Assembly (NCBI GenBank): GCA_035495315.1
Contig: DATJGF010000142.1
Coordinates: 49,072-113,071 of the forward strand
DNA length: 64,000 bases
Direction of reading: 5' to 3'
Source of the DNA: DATJGF01 sp035495315
Lineage (GTDB): Bacteria; Verrucomicrobiota; Verrucomicrobiia; Limisphaerales; UBA8199
Shown here: positions 24,947 through 32,823 of the stretch, in pieces
Position numbering within the stretch: position 1 is the stretch's first letter
Layout of the letters: each line of letters starts with the position of its first letter
Notes under the pieces: model-generated
What the model saw: only the letters and a program-made list of their open reading frames with translations
What the model was told of the DNA's origin: nothing
Database searches by the model: none
Program-made: the position numbers and the translations under genes

Positions 24947-25708
24947 ATGAATACACATTCAATGAAACTGAAAGATAAGGTCGCAGTAGTCACTGGCGCT
25001 TCGAAGGGCATTGGTGCCTCGATCGCCCAACAGATGGCGGCAGAGGGCGCTTCTGTGGTCGTCAATTATAGCTCAAGCAAGGATGGCGCGGACAAAGTGG
25101 TTGGCGAGATTACCAAGAACGGGGGGAAAGCCGTTGCTGTCCAAGCAAACATGGCCCGCAAGGCAGACATCGATCGTTTGTTCGCCGAGGCCAACAAGGC
25201 TTTTGGCAAAGTCGACATCCTGGTTAACAACGCAGGTATTTACGAATTTTTGCCTCTGGAACAATTGACCGAGGATCACTTCCGCAAACAATTCGATCTC
25301 AACGTGCTGGGGCTGCTGCTGGCTTCCCAGGCAGCGGCGAAGCAATTCAATGGCGCCGGAGGAAGCATCATCAACATCAGTTCGGTGGTCAGCACCCTGG
25401 CCATTCCACAGGCGGCTGTTTACAGCGGCACCAAGGGAGCCGTAGACGCCATCACCCGTTCGCTGGCCGCTGAACTCGGCCCGAAAGGAATTCGCGTGAA
25501 CGCGATCCGGCCAGGAATGGTGGAAACCGAGGGAACGCAATCGGCCGGCATCGCCGAAAGCGACCTGCGAAAGCAGGTCGAATCGCAGACGCCTCTGGGT
25601 CGCATCGGGCAACCCAAGGACATCGCTGGTGCGGCAGTTTTCCTTGCCGCTGACGATTCGTCATGGATCACCGGAGAGACATTCGTGATCTCAGGCGGTT
25701 ATCGCTAG
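24947..25708 (+). CDS. Short-chain dehydrogenase/reductase (FabG-like)
   Basis: 253 residues with complete classical SDR motifs: cofactor-binding TGASKGIG near 16-23, NNAG near 93, catalytic Ser in INISSVVS, YSGTK (Tyr-x3-Lys) near 163-167, and RVNAIRPGMVETEG. The dinucleotide loop NYSSSKDGAD resembles NADP-using FabG-like 3-oxoacyl or glucose dehydrogenases. Ends with the usual ITGETFVISGGYR. Substrate unknown. It is preceded by the SDR remnant and belongs to the stress cluster; such SDRs often accompany aldehyde or quinone detoxification. Confidence 0.92.
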   Translation: MNTHSMKLKDKVAVVTGASKGIGASIAQQMAAEGASVVVNYSSSKDGADKVVGEITKNGGKAVAVQANMARKADIDRLFAEANKAFGKVDILVNNAGIYEFLPLEQLTEDHFRKQFDLNVLGLLLASQAAAKQFNGAGGSIINISSVVSTLAIPQAAVYSGTKGAVDAITRSLAAELGPKGIRVNAIRPGMVETEGTQSAGIAESDLRKQVESQTPLGRIGQPKDIAGAAVFLAADDSSWITGETFVISGGYR

Positions 25709-25800
25709 AGTGTATCCGCTTCCGACATGAGCAAGTTCCTTCCACCCCTTCGATTGTCTACTCTGAAACCAAACTTCCCGCCTGAAAGAAATTCTCTGTT

Positions 25801-26400
25801 ATGAAAACGACAGCTAAGTCAAAAGTATCCAATCACGATTCAACCGTAACGTTTCGATTCCACCCGGATCGAGCCCAGCCCAAACTGCACCAGCGAGCGG
25901 CCGAAATTCAGCCGTTTGGGAGCATCGCCAAATTGCCGATCGGTCTCGGCGAGAAGGTATGCCAGGCGAGCGTCGAGCGGCTCAATCAAATCCTGGCCGA
26001 TACCATGACGCTGCGTGACCTCTACAAGAAGCACCATTGGCAAGTCTCCGGCAAAACCTTCTATCAACTCCATTTGTTGTTCGACAAACACTTCGAGGAG
26101 CAAGCCGAATTGGTCGACCAAATCGCCGAACGCATCCAGGCCCTCGGTGGATTAAGCTACGCCATGGCAGCAGATGTCGCCGAAAACACCAATATTCCGC
26201 GCCCGCCAAAGGGTCGCGAAGAAGTGCCGGTTCAAATCTCACGCCTGCTCACTGCTCATGAGATCATCCTGCAGGGAGCACGAACCTCAGCGCGGAAGGC
26301 GGCCGAAATGGGTGATGACGGAACCAATGACCTGCTGGTGAGCAATGTTATTCGCACCAACGAAATGCAGGTGTGGTTCCTGGCTGAGCATCTGGTCTAA
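25801..26400 (+). CDS. Dps-family ferritin-like DNA-protection protein
   Basis: 199 residues. The four-helix ferritin-like core spans about 55-199. Ferroxidase residues are visible: His in YKKHHWQVSG and the Asp/Glu set in LLFDKHFEEQAELVDQIAERI. A 50-residue N-terminal extension contains Lys/His and could bind DNA. Dps oxidises ferrous iron with peroxide and shields DNA. The extension makes it longer than E. coli Dps (167). Dps is normally induced under oxidative or starvation stress, fitting the neighbouring OsmC-like and hydrolase genes. The ATG at 25801 is the only suitable start. Confidence 0.9.
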   Translation: MKTTAKSKVSNHDSTVTFRFHPDRAQPKLHQRAAEIQPFGSIAKLPIGLGEKVCQASVERLNQILADTMTLRDLYKKHHWQVSGKTFYQLHLLFDKHFEEQAELVDQIAERIQALGGLSYAMAADVAENTNIPRPPKGREEVPVQISRLLTAHEIILQGARTSARKAAEMGDDGTNDLLVSNVIRTNEMQVWFLAEHLV

Positions 26401-26538
26401 AACCTTACGAGATATCCGACCTGCACTGGGATCGAGACCCGCCGGATTTGCTTATACACCTGGTGAGGCGCATCCAGTGGGAGAAAAAGTGTCCCTAAAT
26501 TGGAGTAGATTTGGCCGCAACGCGAAGAAAAATCGTTT

Positions 26539-27558
26539 ATGAGTACAAAAATGAAATCTGCGCAACTAACTAAACCGGGCAGCCCATTTGAACTCGTGGA
26601 GCGCGATATCCCGGAACCCGGCCGCAGGCAGGTCCGTGTGAAAGTCGAAGCGTGCGGGATTTGCCATAGCGATATGCTCGTCAAAGAGGGCTTGTGGCCC
26701 GGCCTTCAGTATCCGCGGGTGCCTGGCCACGAAGTGGCTGGGCGCGTTGACGCTGTTGGCAGGGAGGTCACGGCTTGGAAACCAGGTCAGCGAGTCGGCG
26801 TCGGTTGGCATGGTGGACATTGTTTCACATGTGAGCAATGCCGGCGGGGCGATTTCGCGATGTGCACCAACCGCAAAGTGACAGGCATTGATTTCGACGG
26901 CGGATATGCCGAATACATGATTGCGCAGGAGGAGGCACTCGCGGCTATTCCTGAAGAATTGCCGGCCGAAGAGGCAGGGCCATTCATGTGCGCCGGCGTG
27001 ACTGTTTTTAATGCGTTGCGCAATTCTGGCGCGCAAGGTGGCGACGTGGTTGCCGTTCATGGCATCGGTGGGCTTGGACATTTGGGGATTCAATACGCCA
27101 GACAAATGGGGTTCGAAACGGTCGCTCTTGGGCGAGGAAAGGATAAAGAAGCGCTCGCCAGAAAATTGGGAGCTCATCATTACATCGACTCCGGGTCCGC
27201 CGATGCAGCCACTGAACTGCAAAAACTGGGTGGCGCGCGCGTTATCCTCGCGACGGCTCCCAATGCAAAGGCGATCTCGGACCTCGTCGGCGGATTATCC
27301 GTGGATGGCACATTATTAGTGCCGGCTGCACCTGCCGAGCCTTTGACCGTCAGTGTACTGCCATTGATCATGGGCCGCCGTTCTGTGGCCGGCTGGTATT
27401 CAGGCACGGCGCGGGATTCCCAGGACACGTTGAAATTCAGCGCTATGAGTGGAGTGCACCCAATGATTGAGAAGTTTCCATTAACCCGGGTCGCAGAGGC
27501 TTTTGAGCAGATGCACAGCGGCAAAGCACGCTTCCGCGTCGTGCTCAGTATGGTGTAG
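26539..27558 (+). CDS. Zinc-dependent alcohol dehydrogenase (MDR superfamily)
   Basis: 339 residues. Catalytic zinc ligands: Cys in CGICHSDMLVKEG near 37 and His-Glu in VPGHEVAG near 60. The structural zinc site is the four-Cys cluster HCFTCEQCRRGDFAMC near 93-108. The cofactor motif GIGGLGHLGIQYA lies near 175. This resembles AdhA/AdhP/YahK-type enzymes, NAD(P)H-dependent oxidation of alcohols or reduction of aldehydes. Within the stress cluster it probably reduces reactive aldehydes, by inference. The ATG at 26539 lies 139 bases after dps, so it may have its own promoter. Confidence 0.92.
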   Translation: MSTKMKSAQLTKPGSPFELVERDIPEPGRRQVRVKVEACGICHSDMLVKEGLWPGLQYPRVPGHEVAGRVDAVGREVTAWKPGQRVGVGWHGGHCFTCEQCRRGDFAMCTNRKVTGIDFDGGYAEYMIAQEEALAAIPEELPAEEAGPFMCAGVTVFNALRNSGAQGGDVVAVHGIGGLGHLGIQYARQMGFETVALGRGKDKEALARKLGAHHYIDSGSADAATELQKLGGARVILATAPNAKAISDLVGGLSVDGTLLVPAAPAEPLTVSVLPLIMGRRSVAGWYSGTARDSQDTLKFSAMSGVHPMIEKFPLTRVAEAFEQMHSGKARFRVVLSMV

Positions 27559-27636
27559 CGTGTTATGCACAGCCCAAATCTCGGATTGAATGGCGTCAAC
27601 GGACTCCTTGGACTAACTTTTTTCTTCTGAGCAATT

Positions 27637-28638
27637 ATGGCGCAAACTACGCAATTCCTCATTGACCACGGCTTACCGCTCGTGTTCGCAGCGGTGTTAG
27701 TGGAGCAAATGGGTCTGCCGCTGCCGGCTTTGCCATGGCTGCTGGCTGCAGGTGCACTTTCTGCCGTTGGAAAATTCAGCTTGCCGCTGGGTCTGGCGGC
27801 GATTGTGATGGCCTGTCTGATTCCCGACGCGATGTGGTTTTACTTGGGACGTTATCGCGGCAACCAGGTGTTGGCTTTTCTTTGTCGCATTTCGCTGGAG
27901 CCCGATTCCTGCGTTCGTCGCACGCAGAACGTATTCACCAAATATGGACTGCGCGGCGTGATCGTAGCGAAATTCCTGCCCGGCATGAGCACCATCGCTC
28001 CACCCTTGGCCGGAATGTCGGGTATGAGCGCGGGACGATTTCTTTTTGTAGACGGACTCGGTGCGCTCCTTTATGGCGCCAGTCTGCTTGGTTTCGGCTA
28101 TTTCTTCAGCAAACAAATAGATCAAATCGCGGCGGCGCTCGGGCGTATCGGTGGCAGTGCGCTTACCTTCATAATCGCCTTGGCAGCGCTTTACATCGCT
28201 TACAAATTCTGGCAACGGCAGCGGCTCCTGCATGAGCTGCGCATGGCGCGCATTACTGTCGACGAGTTGCGCCAAAAGCTGGACGCAGGCGAAACGCCGC
28301 TCATTTTCGACCTGCGCTCGACCGCCGCAGTCAAACAAGATCCCGCTTTCATCCAGGGCGCAATTCATGTCAGTATCGAAGATATTGAAAAGCGGTTGAA
28401 TGAATTTCCGAAGGACAGGGATATCATCGTGTATTGTTCGTGTCCCAATGAAGTTTCCAGCGCCCGCCTTGCGCTCAGGCTTCAACGCAAAGGATTCACT
28501 CGCGTCCGGCCGTTGCTAGGAGGAATCGATGCCTGGCGAGAACTGAATTATCCGATGGAATTGAGGCGCGCAGCTATATCCAGCTCAGCTGCCAGCAAAG
28601 CCCAAACCACGTCCGGTGTCCTGCCGATCGACAGTTAA
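27637..28638 (+). CDS. DedA-family membrane protein fused to a rhodanese domain
   Basis: 333 residues. Residues 1-195 are a DedA/SNARE-associated domain: EQMGLPLPALPWLLAAGAL, GRYRG, KYGLRGVIVAKFLPGMST and several membrane spans. Residues 205-310 form a cytoplasmic rhodanese domain with the active Cys in IVYCSCPNEVSSARLA. DedA proteins act in lipid carrier or phospholipid flipping and membrane homeostasis; rhodanese handles persulfide or other sulfur transfer. The DedA-rhodanese fusion recurs in bacteria, but its role is not settled. Here it lies between an alcohol dehydrogenase and pirin in the stress cluster. Confidence 0.88.
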   Translation: MAQTTQFLIDHGLPLVFAAVLVEQMGLPLPALPWLLAAGALSAVGKFSLPLGLAAIVMACLIPDAMWFYLGRYRGNQVLAFLCRISLEPDSCVRRTQNVFTKYGLRGVIVAKFLPGMSTIAPPLAGMSGMSAGRFLFVDGLGALLYGASLLGFGYFFSKQIDQIAAALGRIGGSALTFIIALAALYIAYKFWQRQRLLHELRMARITVDELRQKLDAGETPLIFDLRSTAAVKQDPAFIQGAIHVSIEDIEKRLNEFPKDRDIIVYCSCPNEVSSARLALRLQRKGFTRVRPLLGGIDAWRELNYPMELRRAAISSSAASKAQTTSGVLPIDS

Positions 28639-28680
28639 CGTTTCGACCGATTGGATTACGCAACACAGAAAGGTTAATAA

Positions 28681-29580
28681 ATGTCAATTCGCCCTATTAA
28701 ACGTCTCAGCCAGGCTAAGCCGACCCTGGAAGGCGCGGGTGTGCGCCTGCGCCGTGCGTTCGGTTTTGGCAACACTTCCGACTTTGATCCATTTTTACTC
28801 CTCGACGATTTTCGCAACGATATCCCCGACGATTACCTCGCCGGCTTTCCCTGGCACCCTCACCGCGGTATCGAAACCATTACTTATGTTCTGGCCGGTA
28901 CCGTCGACCATGGCGACAGCCTCGGCAACCGTGGGACGATAAGCGCCGGAGACATTCAATGGATGACTGCCGGCCGCGGAATCATTCACCAGGAAATGCC
29001 GAAGGGCGACCAACTCGGCCAAATGCATGGCTTCCAGTTGTGGGCCAATCTCCCCTCCGCCCTCAAAATGACTGCCCCGCGATACCAGGAAGTTAAATCA
29101 GGAGAAATCCCTGAAGTAACAGACGACGACGGAACCAGGGCGCGCATCGTCTGTGGAAGCTTTTGGGGCAAGCGTGGCCCGGTCGAGGGTATCGCGGCGG
29201 ATCCGGTTTATGTCGATGTGACCGTGCCGCCTGGAAAGCGAAAAACCCTGCCGGTCGAGACCACCCGCCAGGCCTTTGCTTATGTCTTTGCCGGTAGCGG
29301 CAAATTCTGCAATGCCTCCGGACCCCTGGCCGTCCCCACCGAAGGGGTCAAATGGCTTGAAACCACTCCGCCCACCGAAGCTGATAATCGATCGTTAATC
29401 CTGTTTGACCAAGGCGATGAGGTCGCGGTACAGGCCGGCGACGAAGGCATCCGGTTTCTCCTCGTGTCTGGAAAACCTCTGCAGGAACCTGTCGCCTGGT
29501 ATGGGCCCATCGTGATGAACACCCAGGCCCAACTACGCCAAGCCTATGAAGAACTGCGCGAGGGGACGTTCCTGAAATAA
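28681..29580 (+). CDS. Pirin-family bicupin protein
   Basis: 299 residues. The N-terminal cupin holds the metal site: FPWHPHRGIETITYVLAG near 56-73, then HGDSLGN and GIIHQEMP, supplying three His and one Glu. The C-terminal cupin (about 180-290) is degenerate. Pirins bind iron; some, such as YhhW, are quercetinases and others act as redox-sensitive regulators. Bacterial pirins are often beside NhaR/LysR-type regulators and hydrolases, as here. It ends convergently with the LysR gene. Role inferred as oxidant response or aromatic detoxification. Confidence 0.92.
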   Translation: MSIRPIKRLSQAKPTLEGAGVRLRRAFGFGNTSDFDPFLLLDDFRNDIPDDYLAGFPWHPHRGIETITYVLAGTVDHGDSLGNRGTISAGDIQWMTAGRGIIHQEMPKGDQLGQMHGFQLWANLPSALKMTAPRYQEVKSGEIPEVTDDDGTRARIVCGSFWGKRGPVEGIAADPVYVDVTVPPGKRKTLPVETTRQAFAYVFAGSGKFCNASGPLAVPTEGVKWLETTPPTEADNRSLILFDQGDEVAVQAGDEGIRFLLVSGKPLQEPVAWYGPIVMNTQAQLRQAYEELREGTFLK

Positions 29581-29677
29581 CTTCCGCGGTACCGGAACAA
29601 CTGCAGCGAAAATTCGCGTAGAGATTCTCTCCAATTATGCCAGGTATGCGCTCCGTCGGTCTCCTTGTAAACGACCT

Positions 29678-30583
29678 TCACCGTTTAGGAAACAGCCGGG
29701 AGGGAGCGTCGGAAGTGATAGCTGTCACCGCGGGATGAGTCAGTCTTCGCTCCGGCGTAATCGCATAGAATTGCTGTTGGCATTCATCCGTACGACCGAT
29801 CACCCGGAATCCAAGCTGGGCGACGGCTTCCTTTTCAACAACTGTGGGCACACACATGAAGCCCAAACCGTGGAGTGCCAGCACATTGACCAAGGCGGGG
29901 TCATAAAACTCTCCCACGAGACGAGGCCGAACGCCCACCGCATGAAACCATTTTTCCAGCGACCGCCGCAAACCGCTGTTGGCCATTGGCAATAACGCCG
30001 GCGCTCCGTGCAGGGATTTGGGAAAAGGCCCTTCCAGCTTCCTGGCCAGTCGCGGTGTAGCGCAAAAAGCGACGCCTGATTCACCCAACAAATGGTTAAA
30101 CACACTGGTAGTAACCCCGCTGGAAGCCGGTTCGTCCGCCAACACGAGGTCCAGCCGATAAGATGCCAGTTCCAAAAGCATGTCCGAAACACTGGCCTCC
30201 CAACAGGAAACTTGCACCAGTTTTGGCAGACGAAAAATCGGTTCAATAATTTGATAAGTGACGAGCTTCGGCAGCGCGTCGGCAACGCCCAGATTCAATC
30301 GCAGGGGACGCGAGGTCGGGCGCTGTTTCACCGAATTCAGCAGGTCCTGTCCAATGGAAAAAATCTCATCAGCGTAGCCGAGCACTTGCTGGCCGACGTC
30401 CGTGAGTTCCAAATTCCTGCCCTTGCGGCGAAACAGCTTTTCACCGAGCACACCTTCCAGCGCCTGAATCTGTGCGCTAATGGTGGGCTGCGACACGTGG
30501 AGTTTGGCCCCCGCTTTGGTCAGGCCTCCCTCCCTGGCGACCGTCCAGAAATAACGCAGGTGATGATAATTCAGGAATTCCAT
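29678..30583 (-). CDS. LysR-type regulator, NhaR-like
   Basis: 301 residues. N-terminal winged helix: MEFLNYHHLRYFWTVAREGG, then KLHVSQPTISAQIQALEGVLG and KLFRRKGRNLELTDVGQ. The effector domain (about 90-300) includes LDLVLADEPASSG. The NYHHLRYFWTVAREG opening is characteristic of NhaR, the activator of Na+/H+ antiporter genes in enterobacteria, although many NhaR-like proteins control other stress genes. No nhaA is adjacent. It is convergent with pirin, so it may regulate the cluster from its 3' end. The C-terminal 20 residues are unusually basic. Confidence 0.88.
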   Translation of the reverse strand: MEFLNYHHLRYFWTVAREGGLTKAGAKLHVSQPTISAQIQALEGVLGEKLFRRKGRNLELTDVGQQVLGYADEIFSIGQDLLNSVKQRPTSRPLRLNLGVADALPKLVTYQIIEPIFRLPKLVQVSCWEASVSDMLLELASYRLDLVLADEPASSGVTTSVFNHLLGESGVAFCATPRLARKLEGPFPKSLHGAPALLPMANSGLRRSLEKWFHAVGVRPRLVGEFYDPALVNVLALHGLGFMCVPTVVEKEAVAQLGFRVIGRTDECQQQFYAITPERRLTHPAVTAITSDAPSRLFPKR

Positions 30584-30669
30584 CCGTGAAACAATCTTTC
30601 ACTTAAACCTAAAAGTCCAATCGAGAAATCGTATTAGTCTAATCCACCAATGTCAGGAAAAATGGTCTC

Positions 30670-31188
30670 ATGAAAATGAAATTGACGGTCCTGGCGCTGG
30701 TGATGGCGGTCACGCCGCAGACCCGCGCCGCTATCCATCGAGCCTTCAGACCTGATGAGTTCGAGATCTTGTGGTCGGCGACCCCATCGGAAGCCGTCAA
30801 AGCGTCGACTCAACACCGTCCGGGCCTCGTCCTGCTGGATCTAGACCAACCGGTTCGTACCGGACGGGCGATCCTGGACAACCTCAGGAAACTCAACCCG
30901 CGCGCACCGATGGTCGTGCTGGCAAATCACTCATCGGCGGGCGAGGAGGCGATCGCAGATGAAGGGATTGCGATCCTGTGGAAGCCCTTTGGAGCAACTG
31001 TGCTCGCAGATATGGCAAATGCACTGCTAAAGGAGCCCCGCAGCAACACCGCGGCCCTGGCAACTAACAACGCGAATGTTTCAAGCGCGATAACAGACTC
31101 CGAGCGTTTCCATGAACGGCTTCTCGCGCGTTACAATGCTCCTTTCCAGTTCACACCTTCCGATCGTCATTGGGGTATAAACGAATGA
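30670..31188 (+). CDS. Atypical receiver-like protein
   Basis: 172 residues. Residues 5-120 fit a receiver fold: a phospho-acceptor-like Asp in LVLLDLDQP and the conserved Lys in ILWKPFG. The acidic pair expected after the first strand is missing (the sequence reads VLALVMAVTP), and the Thr/Ser position after strand four reads ANHSS. Phosphorylation is therefore doubtful. The last 50 residues have no recognised domain. It overlaps the next gene by four bases (ATGA), so it is coupled to a small membrane protein and a zinc peptidase. It may be a pseudo-receiver or protein-interaction module. Confidence 0.6.
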   Translation: MKMKLTVLALVMAVTPQTRAAIHRAFRPDEFEILWSATPSEAVKASTQHRPGLVLLDLDQPVRTGRAILDNLRKLNPRAPMVVLANHSSAGEEAIADEGIAILWKPFGATVLADMANALLKEPRSNTAALATNNANVSSAITDSERFHERLLARYNAPFQFTPSDRHWGINE

Positions 31189-31508
31189 AATCAAAGCCTA
31201 ACAATCGAACCCAAATCCTAAGCAGTACCACGATGATACGTTTTAAGCGCATTTTAGTGGCAGTTGTGGGCGGCACAGTACTGGCGTTTGGCATCGCCTT
31301 GATCGTTCTGCCGGGCCCAGCGTTCGTTGTAATCCCACTCGGACTGGCCATTTTGGCGGCCGAATTCGCGTGGGCCAGACGCTGGCTGAGATCCGCACGC
31401 GCCATTCTTCCCAAACGAAGACCAACAGCGCGTTCAGTCCAGCGAAGCATCCAGTTTCTGTCCCGACAAGTTCGGCGGGCGTTGTTCCCCAAAAGAAAAC
31501 TCGTATGA
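31185..31508 (+). CDS. Small PGPGW-type transmembrane protein
   Basis: 107 residues. Two hydrophobic stretches (about 18-35 and 38-55) flank LPGPAFVVIPLGLAILAAEF, followed by AWARRWL. This matches the putative transmembrane protein family PF09656 (PGPGW). A very basic tail (about 65-107) is likely cytoplasmic. Function unknown. The ATG at 31185 overlaps the preceding stop and its own stop overlaps the following ATG, which makes a tightly coupled trio. Confidence 0.75.
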   Translation: MKSKPNNRTQILSSTTMIRFKRILVAVVGGTVLAFGIALIVLPGPAFVVIPLGLAILAAEFAWARRWLRSARAILPKRRPTARSVQRSIQFLSRQVRRALFPKRKLV

Positions 31509-32194
31509 TACTCGGCCTATTCCTTATCACCTTGGTCATTGCATTGTTGGCCCAATTGCACGTGAAACAAGCCTATGCGCGGCACAGCCAAACGCCAACG
31601 CTGTCGGGTTTAACCGGAGCAGAAGCAGCCGAAGAAATTCTGCGCGGCGCGGGTATCAACAATGTTGAAATCGTCGAGCACGAAGAGTTGTTGGGGGATC
31701 ATTATGATCCATTGCGAAGGCGGCTGGTGCTTTCCCGGGCAAACTACGAAGGTAGATCGGCCGCGGCGCTGGGCATAGCGGCACATGAGTGCGGCCATGC
31801 CATTCAACACAAAATGGGCTACGCCCCATTGGAAATCCGTATGGCAGCGGTGGGTGTGACCACTTTCGCGAGTCAGCTGGTTTTGTGGGTCCCGCTGCTT
31901 GGCCTCATGACGGGACTATTGGCTCCGAAGGTCGGCCTGTTAATCATGGCCGCAGCCTGGGGGATCCTGATGGCGTTTAATTTGATTACGCTGCCGGTCG
32001 AGTTTGATGCCTCGCGTCGCGCCAAGCTGGCGCTGAATCAAATGGGGTTTATTCAAGGTGCCGAGGAGCGCTCTGCGGTAAGCCAGGTATTGAACGCTGC
32101 TGCGTGGACGTATGTCGCCGCCTTCATCTCGTCGCTGGTCTATTTCCTCTGGCACCTGTTGCCATTGATGACAGGGCGCCATGACGATGACTAA
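31505..32194 (+). CDS. Membrane zinc metallopeptidase (YugP-like)
   Basis: 229 residues. The N-terminus is a membrane span (MILGLFLITLVIALL). The zinc motif HECGH lies near residue 95-99 in AAHECGHAIQHKMGY, with a downstream LPVEFDASRRAK segment carrying the third ligand candidate, and two further hydrophobic stretches. This is the pattern of neutral zinc metallopeptidase family PF04298 (YugP). The true start is ATG 31505, overlapping the PGPGW stop codon; a longer frame upstream lacks the family pattern. The substrate is unknown; such peptidases are often linked to membrane protein quality control. Confidence 0.88.
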   Translation: MILGLFLITLVIALLAQLHVKQAYARHSQTPTLSGLTGAEAAEEILRGAGINNVEIVEHEELLGDHYDPLRRRLVLSRANYEGRSAAALGIAAHECGHAIQHKMGYAPLEIRMAAVGVTTFASQLVLWVPLLGLMTGLLAPKVGLLIMAAAWGILMAFNLITLPVEFDASRRAKLALNQMGFIQGAEERSAVSQVLNAAAWTYVAAFISSLVYFLWHLLPLMTGRHDDD

Positions 32195-32278
32195 CAATCT
32201 GGCGAGCCGAAGCAGAAGGGTCGAGCCGAGCACAAGGAAGGGCTCTCTGCTCTGCGCCTTACATCCAAGCAGACCTAC

Positions 32279-32323
32279 GTAGCGCAGACATTCTGTCGGC
32301 TGTATCGCAGGCTTCCAGCCTGC
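32279..32323. repeat. Paired short palindromic repeats
   Basis: Two hairpin units lie head to tail: GCAGACA-TTC-TGTCGGC (6 of 7 pairs) within 32279-32300, and GCAGGCT-TCC-AGCCTGC (7 of 7) at 32307-32323. Each is preceded by a GTAGCGC/GTATCGC-like lead. They lie between the convergent zinc peptidase and a small minus-strand gene. The architecture matches the unit at 45116-45148, so they are probably one dispersed REP-like family. Confidence 0.6.
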
Positions 32324-32334
32324 ACGGTCCAGCC

Positions 32335-32631
32335 CTAACCCGCCTGCGTTTTCCTGGTCGCCGCCTCAGCGGTGGCAGCCTTCACCCGCCGACTGGAATC
32401 AGCCCGCACCATCGGCGCACGCTCAGCTGGCGGTGTCTGCGCTTTTTGAGCCAACGTTAAACGATACGCTTCGATAATCTCATCATACCTGGACATGCTC
32501 TCCCGAACGTCACGCTCCAAATCATACGTCAGGCGTACCTGGCCCGATACCACCGCCCACTCAATCGCATCCTGGCCGAACTTCTCCTCCGAGCATTGCT
32601 GCAGCAGCTTCAAAATGTAGTTTTTCATCAT
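32335..32631 (-). CDS. Small conserved-looking hypothetical protein
   Basis: About 98 residues, no recognised family. Residues 1-60 look like a compact, mostly helical domain: KNYILKLLQQCSEEKFGQDA, IEWAVVSGQVRLTYDLERDV, RESMSRYDEIIEAYR. The tail (about 65-98) is Ala/Arg/Pro-rich and probably disordered. A GAGGA motif stands eight bases before ATG 32631; ATGs two codons upstream and one downstream are also possible. Acidic/hydrophobic composition argues that it is a real cytoplasmic protein. No operon partner. Confidence 0.55.
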   Translation of the reverse strand: MMKNYILKLLQQCSEEKFGQDAIEWAVVSGQVRLTYDLERDVRESMSRYDEIIEAYRLTLAQKAQTPPAERAPMVRADSSRRVKAATAEAATRKTQAG

Positions 32632-32823
32632 GCCCATAGTCCTCACCCTACCAAGCTTCGCTGCGCTACGCAAAGAAATGTATGTTGCTATGCCAATTCC
32701 AATGAAAGTTCAAAGCAGGTAGTTTGAGCATTGGAGGAGGCCACACTTTTCTGAAACCGCTCTTCTAGCGCAATCTTAGCGAGCCTTTGACACCCTTTGC
32801 GGTTAACGACACAATCCATCGTA

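Noticed and set aside
27697..28485. 262-codon minus-strand frame inside the DedA-rhodanese gene
   Set aside because: Antisense shadow; the plus-strand frame has clear DedA and rhodanese motifs.
22387..30583. Genomic island with attachment sites
   Set aside because: The nearest tRNA is 8 kb away; no integrase, direct repeats or transposase were seen at the borders.
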